Below are positions 25,016-36,540 of a stretch of DNA of 64,000 nt, one piece after another. A program made the position numbers and the translations under genes. Numbering within the stretch: position 1 is the stretch's first letter; every line of letters starts with the position of its first letter. This stretch comes from Phallusia mammillata. Taxonomy: Eukaryota > Chordata > Ascidiacea > Phlebobranchia > Ascidiidae. The notes beneath the pieces were generated by a model. That model was not told the DNA's origin and did not search any database. It was given only the letters and a program-made list of their open reading frames with translations. The DNA lies in the NCBI GenBank assembly GCA_003260075.1, contig QLIY01000009.1, positions 328,257 through 392,256 on the forward strand, given 5' to 3'.

Positions 25016-25953
25016 CTTATTCACTAAATACGGGTTCAACTTCAAGAATGTTGCCACAGTAAACAATTTCGAAAAACCAAGGTAACGTAGTCTAAAATAT
25101 TCACATCGGTTGGTGCGTAAACAAACTAATTTTATTCAGTCTCGGCGGGAATACCATAAGAGTAGTGCATGTACGAAACGAAAAATCATGACACAACTTG
25201 CTAAACATGTCACATAAATTTACCTAGCCCTTTTCACATCAAATATTTTCCATCCTTGCAACATGAATCACTGAATTTCTCAGTTGTATGCCATGGCCTT
25301 CATTCTCAACATTTACTTCAGTTCAGGCAGTTCAGGTTTTTGTGCATGCGGTCACATAAGTATGAGCGATTGACACAATTACAAACACACAAAATTGTTG
25401 CAAGTATCCAACAATTAACCACACAAATAAAACACAAAGGTTTTAAATCCACATTGAAAAGTCATGTTGCAGACACTTGGCCCAATATGGGTATAAGAGA
25501 AGTACCTTTGTTTAAAGAATTGAAATGAAAAAACGTGTAATTTAAAGGCACAAATGAGACAATTGCCTCTGTCAGTTCAATAACTTGTATCCCAAGTATG
25601 CGCTACTTTAAATGTCAAGTTCGCATACAAAACACACAGCACCAGGACAAGACAACAAGAAATACACTAATTGAAGAAAAATATCAAGCATATCATTGAG
25701 TAAATAAAAAGCACAGTCGGTACACTTTAGGTGGACTGTTGTTTATAATTTGCTTATACAATTTTGTAAGTCAAAATCCCTAAAAACGAATCTAGGTTGT
25801 CTCTTACAAACTACCAACATGGTTGCCTCATAGGAACTAACCCCTTATTGTAGAGAAAAACTAACACTACATCCATCCATGAAAATAATGCACAATGTGT
25901 ATGAAAAAAATAAATAGATATATCTTGTATGTATGCTTGATTTTTGTGCAACA

Positions 25954-28900
25954 TTAACAACCACATGTTCCTTCAGACTGAGTTCGCAAAACTTCCTTGT
26001 CAACTGACAGAACAGTTGCCCTGTTCATTTTTGGATAGTCCTGAGTCATCATAGGTTTTTGGCACTTCAGCTTATGTGCCAATGTAAGAAATATTGCTTC
26101 AACGTTATCACATTCCTTGTCTTCCTTGGCAGAAGTTTCAAACAGGGGCATTGAATGAGCATCAGCAAACCTTTGGGCAATGTTTGTTTCAACCTGCACA
26201 ACAATCACATAAGCCTGTTGTATTTTTCTTTTTTTTCTTATTTTTCAATTAATTATGTGATGAAATTTTTGTTCAGATTGTTGATAAATCATACTTGTAG
26301 CAGGTCTAATTTAACTACGAAAAATTGCATCCACCTGTACTTGATTGGTGAGATCACATTTGTTTCCCACCAAAATGCGTGGCACAGAGGCATTTAATGA
26401 ATGTTGGTCGCATTCCTCTAACCACATTGGCAAGCCTTGAAAAGATGCGAGCTAACAAAAAAAGTTAATTAATGAAATGAACAGATTTTTTACCCTTTTT
26501 ATGGTTTAAATCAGCGGTTACCAAACTGGGGTCCGTACAGCAGTTTTCGAGAGTCCGCAATGAGAATTAGTCTTAAAAACTTTAAAGCAATTTAAGAGGG
26601 CCCACAATGTACAGCAATGATTGCAATCACAATTGTAATTCAATAATAAACCTTGTTTTATGTTAGTCTTTAGTTAGCGAATGTTTTCAACATTATAGCT
26701 GTATTATTATGCTATACTAGAAAAAAATATGCTTGATTATTTGGTATCATAGGGTGTTTTAGGATGTTTCTTGTGACATCATAAAGCATATATTATGCTG
26801 CACTACCAGCTATCGGCGAATCGTTTGCATTAGTTAGAAAGTTGTTACGTTAAAAGAATCGTGACTGCATTAGTGTACTATAAGAAACATGGGTTTTGTA
26901 TTTTTCCTATAGTATTCTTAGATTTTTATATGGCTGCAAAATATCAAAATAATTGCCACAAGGGTCCACCAGTCAAAATTCTTAGAAAAGTTTGGGAACC
27001 GCTGGTTTAAATACAACATGTACCTTCGTAACATCATAGGTAAATACAACAGCATGGACATTTCTGTAATAATGAGGCACCATTGACTTTCTAAACCGCT
27101 CTTGTCCAGCTGTGTCCCACAGTTGCAACTGCAACAAAAAATTCAAACACTTTGCAACACTGTTACAGAGACAAAATAAATCACACTGCAGAAAGAAACC
27201 TACAGATAAGGAATACTGGTTCCTTTAATTATTAGAAGCGCTCTGCTTTGATAAGAAAGGCAGCAAAACATGTGAAATTACGTAAATTGATGAAGGCAAG
27301 AGTTATTGGCAAACTGGTTTGAATGCATGTCACATTTGAGTTCATGTTTGCTGACATTTCAATTAAGCAGGAAAAGTAATTATCTAATCTATGTGGAAAT
27401 ACAGACAAACAAACAAACCCGGAAGGGTGAATAAGCATTCACATCCTTTGAACATACACTATATATACATTGCCTATTTTGAAAGGAGTATAATATCTTT
27501 TTATACAGGGTCTAATATTTGTTAATATTTCTGTGAACAGAAACTCAGAGATACCTACAAATCAAAGTTGCATTTCATGATATAACCATGGAAAGTTTAG
27601 TGCAGGGAGGTCAAACACAACAATCAAATTTAAACTACAGTTGCATATTTAAGACATAAGTTGCTTATCTTCTACAAATACAAATTGTTCAAATTTTATC
27701 CATGCTTTAAGGAAGCAGGTGGGGTTACATTCCACAAACTATCAAATACTTATAAACGGCTAGCAAGGTAGCCACAGTAAAACAAATCCATTTTACCTGT
27801 GTGTCGCTAACAATGAATGTTAAATAACCTTTTTTATAACACGGTTTCGGTTAGAGAACGGGTCCTATATTTAAAATGAGTCTCATTTACGTGAGACTTA
27901 TTATAAATACAACATAAACACTGGATAAATAGTGTATATATGGGAACCAAATTTTTGCTACCCCCCCCCCCACGGTTTCGGTTAGAGAACGGGTCCTATA
28001 TTTAAAATGAGTCTCATTCACGAGAGACTTATTATAAATACAACATAAGCACTGGATAAATAGTGTATATATGGAAACCAAATTGTTGTTAAAAACACAG
28101 CACTAAGTTTGCTTTGCCTTAATTAGTTCTCCATCAATATCAACAGTTCGTTCACGAAAGTCAACTCCTATAGTAGCCTCTGTTTTGTCAGGGAATTTTC
28201 CTGCACAAAATCTGAATACAAAAACAAATATAAATGGTTTGCATGTAGCATTGCAGGTAACGGCAACACATCTATGCGATAAAATGGGTTGAACGCTTGG
28301 ATATAGTGCTGGATTAACCAGTAGGCAAAGTAGGCACATGCCTAGAAGTCAGTCAAAAATCCAGGCCAGTTGCTCCCCCCCCCCCAGGTAACGGCAACAC
28401 ATCTATGCGATAAAATGGGTTGAACGCTTGGACATAGCGCTGGATTAACCAGTAGGCAAAGTAGGAACATGCCTACAAGTCAGTCAAAAATCCAGGCCAG
28501 TTGCAACAACGATCTTTGTGACAATGGTTTGGCAACACTGATAATTCTAATTTTTTAGTTGGCAACTCTGATATTCCGGTTATAAAATGTGCCTACAGGC
28601 CACTGAGGCCAGTAGACCATTAATCTGGCACTGCTTGGATATGAGGCTAAGAACATCATTGTGTTAATAATTTTAATAGTTTTGCAACTCTGACAAAGAG
28701 TGGCTTAAGTTGCTTACAACATAGTTTATTTTTCTTTACATCGTTACCAATCCTACTGTAAAAAATATGTTGCCTGTTTTAAACCCCCCCCCCTGTTAAT
28801 AATTTTAATAGTTTTGCAACTCTGACAAAGAGTGGCTTAAGGTGCTTACAACATAGTTTATTTTTCTTTACATTATTACCAATCCTACTGTAAAAAATAT

Positions 28901-29279
28901 GTTGCCTGTTTTAATCTTTTATTAGTTTTTTTAACTACCAGTAGTCCTTATGTTAAAGTTACTGTTTGTTTATGTTACCAATAGCCTTTAAACTGAAGAT
29001 ACTGTGTTTATGTTTTTGGTTAATATAAACAAATTGTTAATGGTTATGTTACCTCCCAAATAATACATGTATAATCAGTGACAAAATTGTTACAAACAAA
29101 ATTTAATTTTTTTAATGGTTTTTGCAACAACATTTGTTTTTATCATATTCCTGAATACTTGGCACTAAAATGTACCTGTATGTCAAACATGTTTTTCCTA
29201 CATCAGAATCCCCAATCACAATAATTTTAAAAACTTTTCGCTGAACATCTTGGGCTTCTTCATCAACATTTTTTGCCAT
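25954..29279 (-). CDS. RAB33: Small GTPase RAB33, 5 exons
   Basis: RAB33-type GTPase. In vertebrates RAB33 acts at the Golgi and in autophagy through ATG16L. Exons from right to left: 29176-29279, 28118-28211, 27024-27128, 26335-26451 and 25954-26193, giving 219 residues. Visible motifs are the P-loop GDSDVGKT, switch I with [21 protein letters not shown], the RAB33-like stretch [20 protein letters not shown] and a C-terminal CGC for double geranylgeranylation. [11 protein letters not shown] and CDLTNQVQ align with RAB33A/B better than with other RABs. The intron after exon 2 begins GC (AAG|GCAAAG) and not GT; only this boundary gives [10 protein letters not shown]. Introns contain a hAT element and several allelic contig overlaps. 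Confidence 0.94.
26512..27004. mobile_element. Non-autonomous hAT element in RAB33 intron, 493 bp
   Basis: The ends are CAGCGGTTACCAAAC and GTTTGGGAACCGCTG. A perfect 8-bp target duplication, GTTTAAAT, lies at 26504-26511 and 27005-27012. There is no open transposase frame. It is intronic. Confidence 0.93.
27841..28090. other. Allelic contig overlap around a C run (27961-27971)
   Basis: About 117 bp starting ACGGTTTCGGTTAGAGAACG appears twice, separated by about 10 C. The copies differ by scattered substitutions. Read as two alleles of one locus joined by gap filler inside the RAB33 intron. Confidence 0.85.
28254..28500. other. Allelic contig overlap around a C run (28375-28385)
   Basis: The segment starting AGGTAACGGCAACACATC is repeated on both sides of the C run with a few differences. 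RAB33 exon 2 (28118-28211) lies just outside it and is present once. Confidence 0.85.
28662..28910. other. Allelic contig overlap around a C run (28784-28793)
   Basis: The segment TGTTAATAATTTTAATAG onward is repeated after the C run with a few substitutions. It lies in the first RAB33 intron. Confidence 0.85.
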
Positions 29280-30940
29280 GATCTTATGTACCTAAAGTAC
29301 AGTATTTATAAAAGATAAATTAACTTTTATGTAAACAGTATCAGCTAAGTTGATGCATACAACCTATCAATCATGTACATTAATGAGCACTGATTTGCAA
29401 AAGCTTGGTAAGTATATTTACAATTACAACCAAATACTTGTAAATCATTTTGTATAACTGTCTATAAGTGATAATGTGTCAGAGCAATGGTTTTTGTACC
29501 AAGTATAAAATACAATGCTTTTATTATGTCTTCTTAGATAAATGTTGTTTTACAATTAATATGTGGTTTATGTTTTGACTTTACCACTAAAAATTTTTAG
29601 GCATCTCACGATTGTAAATAAAAATTAAAACTACCATGAATCATGCAAAAGGCTGAGTTCCCCAGAAATATCAAATAGAACTTGTCTAGCATTTTTGGTA
29701 TTTAAACGATGTAACCATTTTGTACCTTACTCATAAATGGGTCACTATCATTCTTTGTATTTTGTTCAATCTCAATGTATGCCATGTGATAGAACAAAAA
29801 CAATAGGTTTGCATTTGTGTTGTAAATACATGTTCCGAACTTATTACTATTGTTATTATTTGATTTCAGTTAAGGGTCAAACATGCATTACATTTCATAG
29901 CTGCTATGACAAAAATTGGAGACAGTTGTATAAAGAATATTACAAACTGATTCTGTGTGAATGTGGATAACAAAGTGTTAACATCAAATTGAAATCCATT
30001 TGGAATTAAACGGTGTGTGTAAATTATCGTAGGTTAGTTGATAGCACACTGTTTGGCGACAACACTCATTTCCAGGCTATGTTTTGAAAACAACAAGTGC
30101 ACTTGTTCATGAACAGTGTGGCCTAACAAATGCTGCAAAAATTGCTTAAAATAATACAATGCTTAATAGAATACCAAGCGACTTGTCTATCACAAACTAA
30201 TTCCGGCTTATTATTTACCAAAACGTCGTTTTGTCGCTACAAACTCGTTTTTTGTTTGTTTACGAACTTATACATGTTACATTTTTGTCAACTATATTTA
30301 CATAAATTGGTGAACCGAGACCAACGCGGGCAATCAGGCGTAAATTATCTGAAAAGATGATAAATAAGAAACTATAACTGAAACTATAACTAATTACCGC
30401 GGTTTAATTAACAATCTGCGAATATATTGGAGCCCAATTACAGCTTATAGCCAATTATCTAACTTAAACACTACAGCGCAAAACGTTGTACCCCCCCCCC
30501 AAACTATAACTGAAAATATAACAAATTACCGCGGTTCAATTAACAATCTGCAAATATATTGGAGCCCAATTACAGCTTATAGCCCATTATCTAACTTAAA
30601 CACTACAGCGCAAAAAGTTATTTGTTGAAAGTGTTTAGGACGCACGATAAACAATATACTTTGTTCAATGAAAATCGCAGGATATTACCCATGAAATTCC
30701 GATTTAGTTGTGTAGTTGTGCAAATTGAACTATTCCGTAGTTACTGGGAACGATTTAAAATAACAATTTCTGAATCAGCATCCTGTATTTCGCCAGAAAG
30801 CACATCCCGGCAATTGTGTTTGTCATTAAATCGCACGTGGAATTAAACGAATTGTATAATGTACATAAATTTTCGAACGTTTTAACGGAAAGTTTATTGC
30901 GGGGACAGATTTATTCGGCTGTTACCTAGAAGTGAGATAA
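29280..30940. other. AT-rich intergenic DNA between RAB33 and the WYD-repeat gene
   Basis: No gene is supported. It is flanked by divergent genes, so it should hold both promoters. It contains an allelic contig overlap at 30370-30615 around a 10-base C run (30491-30500). Confidence 0.6.
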
Positions 30941-30946
30941 TTTGGC

Positions 30947-30954
30947 TATATAAA
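30947..30954 (+). promoter_or_regulatory. TATA box of the WYD-repeat gene
   Basis: TATATAAA lies 45 bp upstream of the start codon at 30992. Transcription would begin near 30975-30980, leaving a very short leader and placing an out-of-frame ATG at 30969 outside the transcript. A TATA box fits a strongly expressed, tissue-specific gene. Confidence 0.65.
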
Positions 30955-30991
30955 TGAAGCTCGCAGTCATGCCTTCACCAAAAGCATCAGC

Positions 30992-31429
30992 ATGCAAGTT
31001 TTGACGTATCTTGCCGTCGTGTTGGTCCTGGGATCCCAGGTATCCCAAGGTCTCCCGAAAAGCAAACATGGTAAGTCCAAGAAGCCTCATACTTGGTATG
31101 ATTCGGCTGACTACTGGTACGATTCGGCCGACTACTGGTACGATGGCAAGTCCAAGAAACCTCATACTTGGTACGATTCGGCTGACTACTGGTACGATAA
31201 CAAGCCTATGAATGACCATACTTGGTACGACTCAGCTGACTACTGGTATGATTCGTCTGATTACTGGTACGATAGCAAGCCCAAGAATGACCATACCTGG
31301 TACGATGCGGCTGACTACTGGTACGATAACAAGCCCAAGAATGACCATACCTGGTACGATGCGGCTGACTACTGGTACGATAGCAAGGCCAAGAAACCTC
31401 ATACCTGGTACGATGCAGAGGAAAACTAA
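30992..31429 (+). CDS. Secreted W-Y-D repeat protein, 145 aa, unknown family
   Basis: A small secreted protein. Residues 1-20 form a clear signal peptide (MQVLTYLAVVLVLGSQVSQG). The rest is almost wholly repeats: six copies of an HTWYD block, mostly HTWYDSADYWYD or HTWYDAADYWYD, with extra SADYWYD or SSDYWYD half-units, separated by short basic linkers (SKSKKP, NKPMND, SKPKND, NKPKND, SKAKKP). It ends HTWYDAEEN. There is no Cys after the signal peptide. Tyr, Trp, Asp and Lys dominate. The frame is uninterrupted, the repeats are kept at protein level despite synonymous changes, and a TATA box precedes it. A 3'-UTR intron probably follows the stop (GTAAAT after 31430, acceptor at 31580), with AATAAA at 31664. 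Possible roles, all inferred: tunic or adhesive protein, DOPA-type cross-linking, metal binding, or a peptide precursor cut at basic linkers. Confidence 0.8.
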   Translation: MQVLTYLAVVLVLGSQVSQGLPKSKHGKSKKPHTWYDSADYWYDSADYWYDGKSKKPHTWYDSADYWYDNKPMNDHTWYDSADYWYDSSDYWYDSKPKNDHTWYDAADYWYDNKPKNDHTWYDAADYWYDSKAKKPHTWYDAEEN

Positions 31430-31496
31430 GGTAAATATAAACCCTGAAATTATGTAATCCAACCTGATATTTAGATATTAACTCAAATAACTATCA

Positions 31497-32045
31497 AAGC
31501 AATGACCGCACGAATCACAAAGAAAGATTGCAATCTATTATTACAATCTTGTTTTAACTGACTAAAATCCTATATTGCAGGTTACGAAAGTACTCTAGAA
31601 ACAGACGACGGAAACGATTTGACATCGAATTTTGTCTTTTTAGTCAAGAGTAAATGCTGCAAAAATAAAGGAAACTATACAGTTCGTGTGTTTACGATTA
31701 TATTGTTCGATTGTGAGTAGTTTAGTTTGATCGTTCTGTAGATTTTTTAAACATTTAAGGAGATGAGCCCCCCCCCCCAAAGCAATGACCGCACGAATCA
31801 GAAAGAAAGATTGCAATCTATTATAACAATCTTGTTTTAACTGACTAAAATCCTATATTGCAGGTAACGAAAGTACTCTAGAAACAGACGACGGAAACGA
31901 ATTGACAACGAATTTTGTCTTTTTAGTCACGATTAACTGCTGCAAAAATAAAGGAAACTATACAGTTCGTGTGTTTACGATTATATTGTACGATTGTGAG
32001 TAGTTTAGTTTGATCTTTCTGTTGATTTTTAAAACATTTAAGGAG
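31497..32045. other. Allelic contig overlap holding the 3' UTR of the WYD-repeat gene
   Basis: The region from AAAGCAATGACCGCACGAAT is present at 31497-31767 and again at 31779-32045, separated by a C run (31768-31778). Both copies carry the putative 3'-UTR exon with AATAAA. Read as two alleles, so the gene is single and the second copy is not a separate locus. Confidence 0.85.
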
Positions 32046-32385
32046 ATGAAATGATTAAAGTAGGTTGCATGCACTCATCTTGAATGTACTGAGAAACAAA
32101 AAGGGAGTCATTAATTGTCATCCCAGCATGTAGAACTGGTCATTGGTCACATTCATTGCTCAAAAGAAAGTGAAAATTTATTGGAAACAAGTCTCTACGA
32201 ATATTGTTCCACTATGGCCACAGTGCTATAGTCAGGGTTGCCATTGAGACAGATCCGAGAATAGGGACACCCGAAAAATTACGTTTTCATACGAAACGAA
32301 ACAAACCCTGTGCATTTATATGAACCATGACATTTTGCATGTCATATTTTTTTACCAGAAACAATCAGTTTCAGCCACTACTTGT

Positions 32386-32386
<1 letters not shown>

Positions 32387-32464
<78 letters not shown>
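32387..32464. other. 78-base C run, probable assembly gap
   Basis: Pure C run with unrelated flanks. Same class as the long G runs but on the other strand. Confidence 0.85.
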
Positions 32465-32619
32465 ATACTTAGTGCATCTAACAACAGCTCTGGTCTAGGT
32501 TTACTTTTTTTTGACAAAATAAGCATGAAGTCAAAAACAAGGTCATTTCTTAGAAATAAGGACAACAGATTTTTCGAAGCCATTACCTTTCAAAATAAGG
32601 ATAAATCTTAAAAATAAGG

Positions 32620-33035
32620 AGGGTATGGCAACCCTGGCTATATTTAGAGTGTTAAATGAGTAAACAGCTTGAACATCATTACCGAAATACAGTGGAACTT
32701 AATAAAATAACGTAAAGTTACTTTCTGTCCCATATCAAAGCACATAAAACATTATATTTAGAAACTGGAATTAGGCATGTAGCAGGACAGAGGACCATAT
32801 ATTGGGTTAAAGCTGCCCCCCCCCCCCAGGGTATGGCAACCCTGGCTATATTTAGAGTGTTAAATGAGTAAACAGTTTGAACATCATTACCAAAATACAG
32901 TGGAACTTAATAAAATAACCCAAAGTTATTTTCTGCCCCATATCAAAGCACATTAAACATTATCTTTTGAAACCAGAATTAGGCAGGTAGCAGGACAGAT
33001 GACCATTTATTGGTTTAAAGCTGCAAGCAATGATG
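32620..33035. other. Allelic contig overlap around a C run (32816-32827)
   Basis: The segment AGGGTATGGCAACCCTGGCT onward, about 200 bp, occurs before and after the C run with small differences. It lies just past the 3' end of the J-domain gene. Confidence 0.85.
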
Positions 33036-33047
33036 GACAAACCATAT

Positions 33048-34088
33048 TCAACTCTTGTTCTTTGGACTTGAAGTCTCTGATTTATAATTTTTGTCAGAAA
33101 GTTTAAAATGTCTAGACAAAAAATACAACAAAATCCCTGTAAAAGCAATTGCACTATACAAATAACTTAGAAGTTGGCGCAGACGTGGAGAAACAGTAAA
33201 TAATTTTCTGTCATCTTTCGAATCTCTTTCTGCAAAACAGTAACATGAAATAATATGTGACAACACTTAACAAAGAATATTTGCCACCTGAAAAGGAGTT
33301 TTCTTGTTGCCCTTTTGCTGTGTAGTTCATTGTACCATTGTCTTTCTCTTTTTGAACCTCTGTCAAAAAATGGTAAATGTATCTATTGATTAAAAAACAA
33401 GCAAAATAAAAACATTCCATAAACTTTCCATTAAAGATGTAAGTAACATAGTTTCTTAGTAATGAACACTCACCTGCTTCATTATACAGCTTGTATTCTC
33501 CTGAAGCAAATCTATTGACATTCGATGACCTTGCAAATTCTTGCATGTCATATTCAATTTTACTCTTCGAGGAGCCCAATACTTCATACGCTTTAGCAAT
33601 CTGATAAAAACAAAATTGATTCCATAAATACAGGTTTTTTAAAACAGTTAAAATTAACAAAAGTTTTTAAATGAAATTCTTGCCTTTATAAATTCTTTAG
33701 GATCTGTTCCTGAGCTTTTATCAGGATGATGTAATTTTGATAGCTTAATGTAGGCCCCCCCCCCCCAAAATTAACAAAAGTTTTTAAATGAAATTCTTGC
33801 CTTTATAAATTCTTCAGGATCTGTTCCTGAGCTTTTATCAGGATGATGTAATTTTGATAGCTTGATGTAGGCTGACTTTATTTCTTCAGGTTTGGCATTG
33901 GGCTCAATGCCTAGTGTTTTATAATGATTCCACACATAATTTGAATTAATGTGAATACTTCTGAAGTAAGGTATTTCCTTCCTAATGTAATTTTTATGCT
34001 TGTCAAATACAGAAAATTGCCGAAATAACGACAACTGGAGATTACATTTCCAGCATTTAATGCCTCTTGATAACAAAATCCAATGCAT
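33048..34088 (-). CDS. J-domain co-chaperone with C-terminal membrane segment, 4 exons
   Basis: Exons from right to left: 33801-34088, 33474-33600, 33288-33359 and 33048-33229, giving 222 residues. The J domain spans about residues 53-115 and contains HYKTLGIEPNAKPEEIKSAY, the HPD signature (KLHHPDKSS) and IAKAYEVLGSS. HPD marks an HSP70-stimulating co-chaperone. The N-terminus is Arg/Lys-rich without acids, like a mitochondrial presequence. One hydrophobic segment near residues 177-195 (YLYSAIAFTGILLYFL) predicts a single membrane span. This layout resembles DNAJC30 and DNAJC4; I cannot choose between them. The first intron begins GC (AAG|GCAAGA) in both allelic copies of this region; that boundary gives FIK-IAKAYEVLG. 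An allelic contig overlap duplicates the end of exon 1. Confidence 0.83.
33661..33860. other. Allelic contig overlap duplicating part of J-domain exon 1
   Basis: The end of exon 1 and the start of its intron appear twice, left and right of a C run (33755-33766), with two substitutions in the exon part. The left copy is a partial allelic exon and not a second gene or an alternative exon. Confidence 0.85.
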
Positions 34089-34224
34089 TATGTTGAAAAC
34101 ATACTAAATCAACAAACAAATGCCGTCGACTGTCCAGTGTCCACTGCACATCGATTTCGTCAAAACAAATAGGGGTTTCCCCTAACGTGCCATTTCGTTT
34201 GTGTTACATAAACATCTTAAATCA

Positions 34225-35155
34225 AGAAATAAATTATTGAGAAGACATTTTCCAGCCCTTACAACAACCTCTCTAGTTGCACAAAACCAATGACCTATGC
34301 ACTCTGTATTTAGTTTTGCCAGTACGTCATGCCTGACAATTGAGTTTTGAACAAAATGTCACGTTGAATCAGCAACAAAGATGCGCATGTGATGCGGCCA
34401 TAAGCCGATACTTGGGACAAATTCCAACAGGCATGGGACATACTTTTAGGCCTTTCTATGGCATGCCAAATCAGTTCGATATAACATAACGTAGCTCAAT
34501 ATTTTTTTAAAGAATTTTAAGACACTTTTTTCGAAGGCTCGAAAGAAAAATGCTAAAAAATGGCTGCAGGAATGTATTTTTAGCTTTGCCCACTTGCCCC
34601 CCCCCCAAAGAAATTATTGAGAAGACATTTTCCAGCCCCTACAACAACCTCTAATCATGTTTGAAACGCTTTAACATGAAAAGTTTCTCGCAAAACTACC
34701 CAACAACATAGTTCGCTGAAATAAAAAATCAAGAAAGGTCAACAGAACCCATATTTTCTTTAAGGATAACATCGTTTTGTTTGCTTCCCGTTTAGTCAAA
34801 ATATTTCAAATATATTGCTCACCCAACTGCTATCTATCTAGTTGCACAAAACCAATGACCTCTGTATTTAGTTTTGCCAGTACGTCATGCCTGACAATTG
34901 AGTTTTGAACAAAATGTCACGTTGAATCAGCAACAAAGATGCGCATGTGATGCGGCCATAAGCCGATACTTGGGACAAAATCAAACAGGCATGGGACATA
35001 CTTTTAGGCCTTCTATGGCATGCCAAATCAGTTCGATATAACATAACGTAGCTAAGTATTTTTTTAAAGAATTTGAAGACACTTTTTTCGAAGGCTCGAA
35101 AGAAAAAATGCTAAAAAATGGCTGCAGGAATGTATTTTTAGCTTTGCCGACTTGC
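34225..35155. other. Allelic contig overlap with a length difference between copies
   Basis: A region from about 34229 is repeated after the C run at 34597-34606. The right copy carries about 185 bp (34653-34837) missing from the left copy; the left copy has a few bases missing from the right. It is otherwise near-identical. Read as two alleles that differ by an indel. The block lies between the J-domain gene and CCT5. Confidence 0.8.
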
Positions 35156-35209
35156 AATGAAAAATATGATAACATATTATTGACTTAAGCAATATATTGA
35201 CTTGAGTAA

Positions 35210-35242
35210 TATATATTATATATATATATATATGTATATACA
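35210..35242. repeat. AT dinucleotide microsatellite
   Basis: An (AT)n tract with single interruptions, next to the hAT-type element at 35271. Confidence 0.8.
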
Positions 35243-35270
35243 TACCCGATTTTTATTTTTTTTATATAAC

Positions 35271-35775
35271 CAGGGAGTCGAACCGGAACTGAACCCGAAC
35301 CTGCGAACCGGTTTGAGCGGTTAATTTCATTAAACCCGAACCGAACCCGAACCGCTAATTACGATTTTCTAAAAACCCGAACCGGAGTTGAACCCTATAT
35401 TTTGTTTGGCGTTGGACCCGAACCGGAACTGAACCAGTAAAAAATGCAGTCTGTTTTATATTTTGTGATTTTTTTTCAAAACAGCGCACTGAAGAATACG
35501 CGAGATAACACTTATAGGGCGTGTCAAAAATAACAGTGCACGGTCAAAAATCTTGTGGGGTTTGATAAGGCCAGGAAGATGATAGGTAGAATTAAATTGA
35601 AACGAATGAAAATTTGAACCGGTTTAAAAACCGCAAACCGGTTCGGACCGGATAATTTGCCCAAACCCGAACATATACATTTTTAAAAACCTGAACCGAA
35701 CCCGAACCCTTAAAAACAAAACGAAGTAAACCCGAACCGAACCTGAACCCGTATGACAAGCGATTCGACTCCCTG
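35271..35775. mobile_element. hAT-type element, 505 bp
   Basis: The ends CAGGGAGTCGAACCGG and GATTCGACTCCCTG are inverted repeats. A perfect 8-bp target duplication, TATATAAC, lies at 35263-35270 and 35776-35783. The subterminal parts are rich in repeats of ACCCGAACC and its complement, which could be transposase binding sites. It is the longer relative of the 109-bp copy at 12377-12485. Confidence 0.92.
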
Positions 35776-36540
35776 TATATAACCGATTTTTAATTTTTTT
35801 TTGGTTATGGGTTAGCCACGCGATGTGTCGACTTGGGTTAAACCAGTTTTTTTTACCGAAGGCGATATCATGATGACAAGCATGACAACCGGCACGTTAC
35901 CAAGGAAAATGGTTCAAAACTACTTACGTTCAGAAAAGCTAGCTATTACCGCATTTTTTAACATAAAAAACTCATTTTTGGTTCATAAACATCTATAATA
36001 CAGACAACCACTGAGTTTCTTCGTATTACTGCAGTAAAAAAAATACAACTCGTCCATAGAACAGAAGGGTCAAATAGATCAGTTTATTTTAGCCAATTCA
36101 TCGATCTTTCAACTGAAAACATCCGAGATTGTTTTGCATTCTTTTCTCGTACATTTGGTAAAAAGTCACCCTTCAGTAATTATCCATATTTGTTATTTAG
36201 GTCAGTCTGCAACAAATAAATTTCCGCACTTTCGAGTCTGTTCTTTGAAACTTAGCTAACGCGACTCCGCATTTAAATATCAACATGGCAAATGACTTAT
36301 GTACCACAAGAATTGCCTTAAACCTACTGAAGGAAAACCAAACCTATTAACACATAATAGTAAACTTACAAAATGACAAGCAGGTTTATTGTAATGTATA
36401 CGGAACAATCAAAACGGATCTGGACTAAGATATACGAACATTGAACTATACGTCCACAACACTTCTCATGCGACATGTTGAAGTTTAACGCTAGCTCAAC
36501 AAAGGAACACTTATAGTTGCTGAGAGCTTATTTATGGTGT

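Noticed and set aside
31779..32045. Second gene copy downstream of the WYD-repeat gene
   Set aside because: Only the 3'-UTR region is repeated, across a gap run; it reads as the other allele.
33661..33755. Alternative or duplicated exon in the J-domain gene
   Set aside because: It is a near-identical partial copy of exon 1 beside a C run, explained by unmerged alleles.
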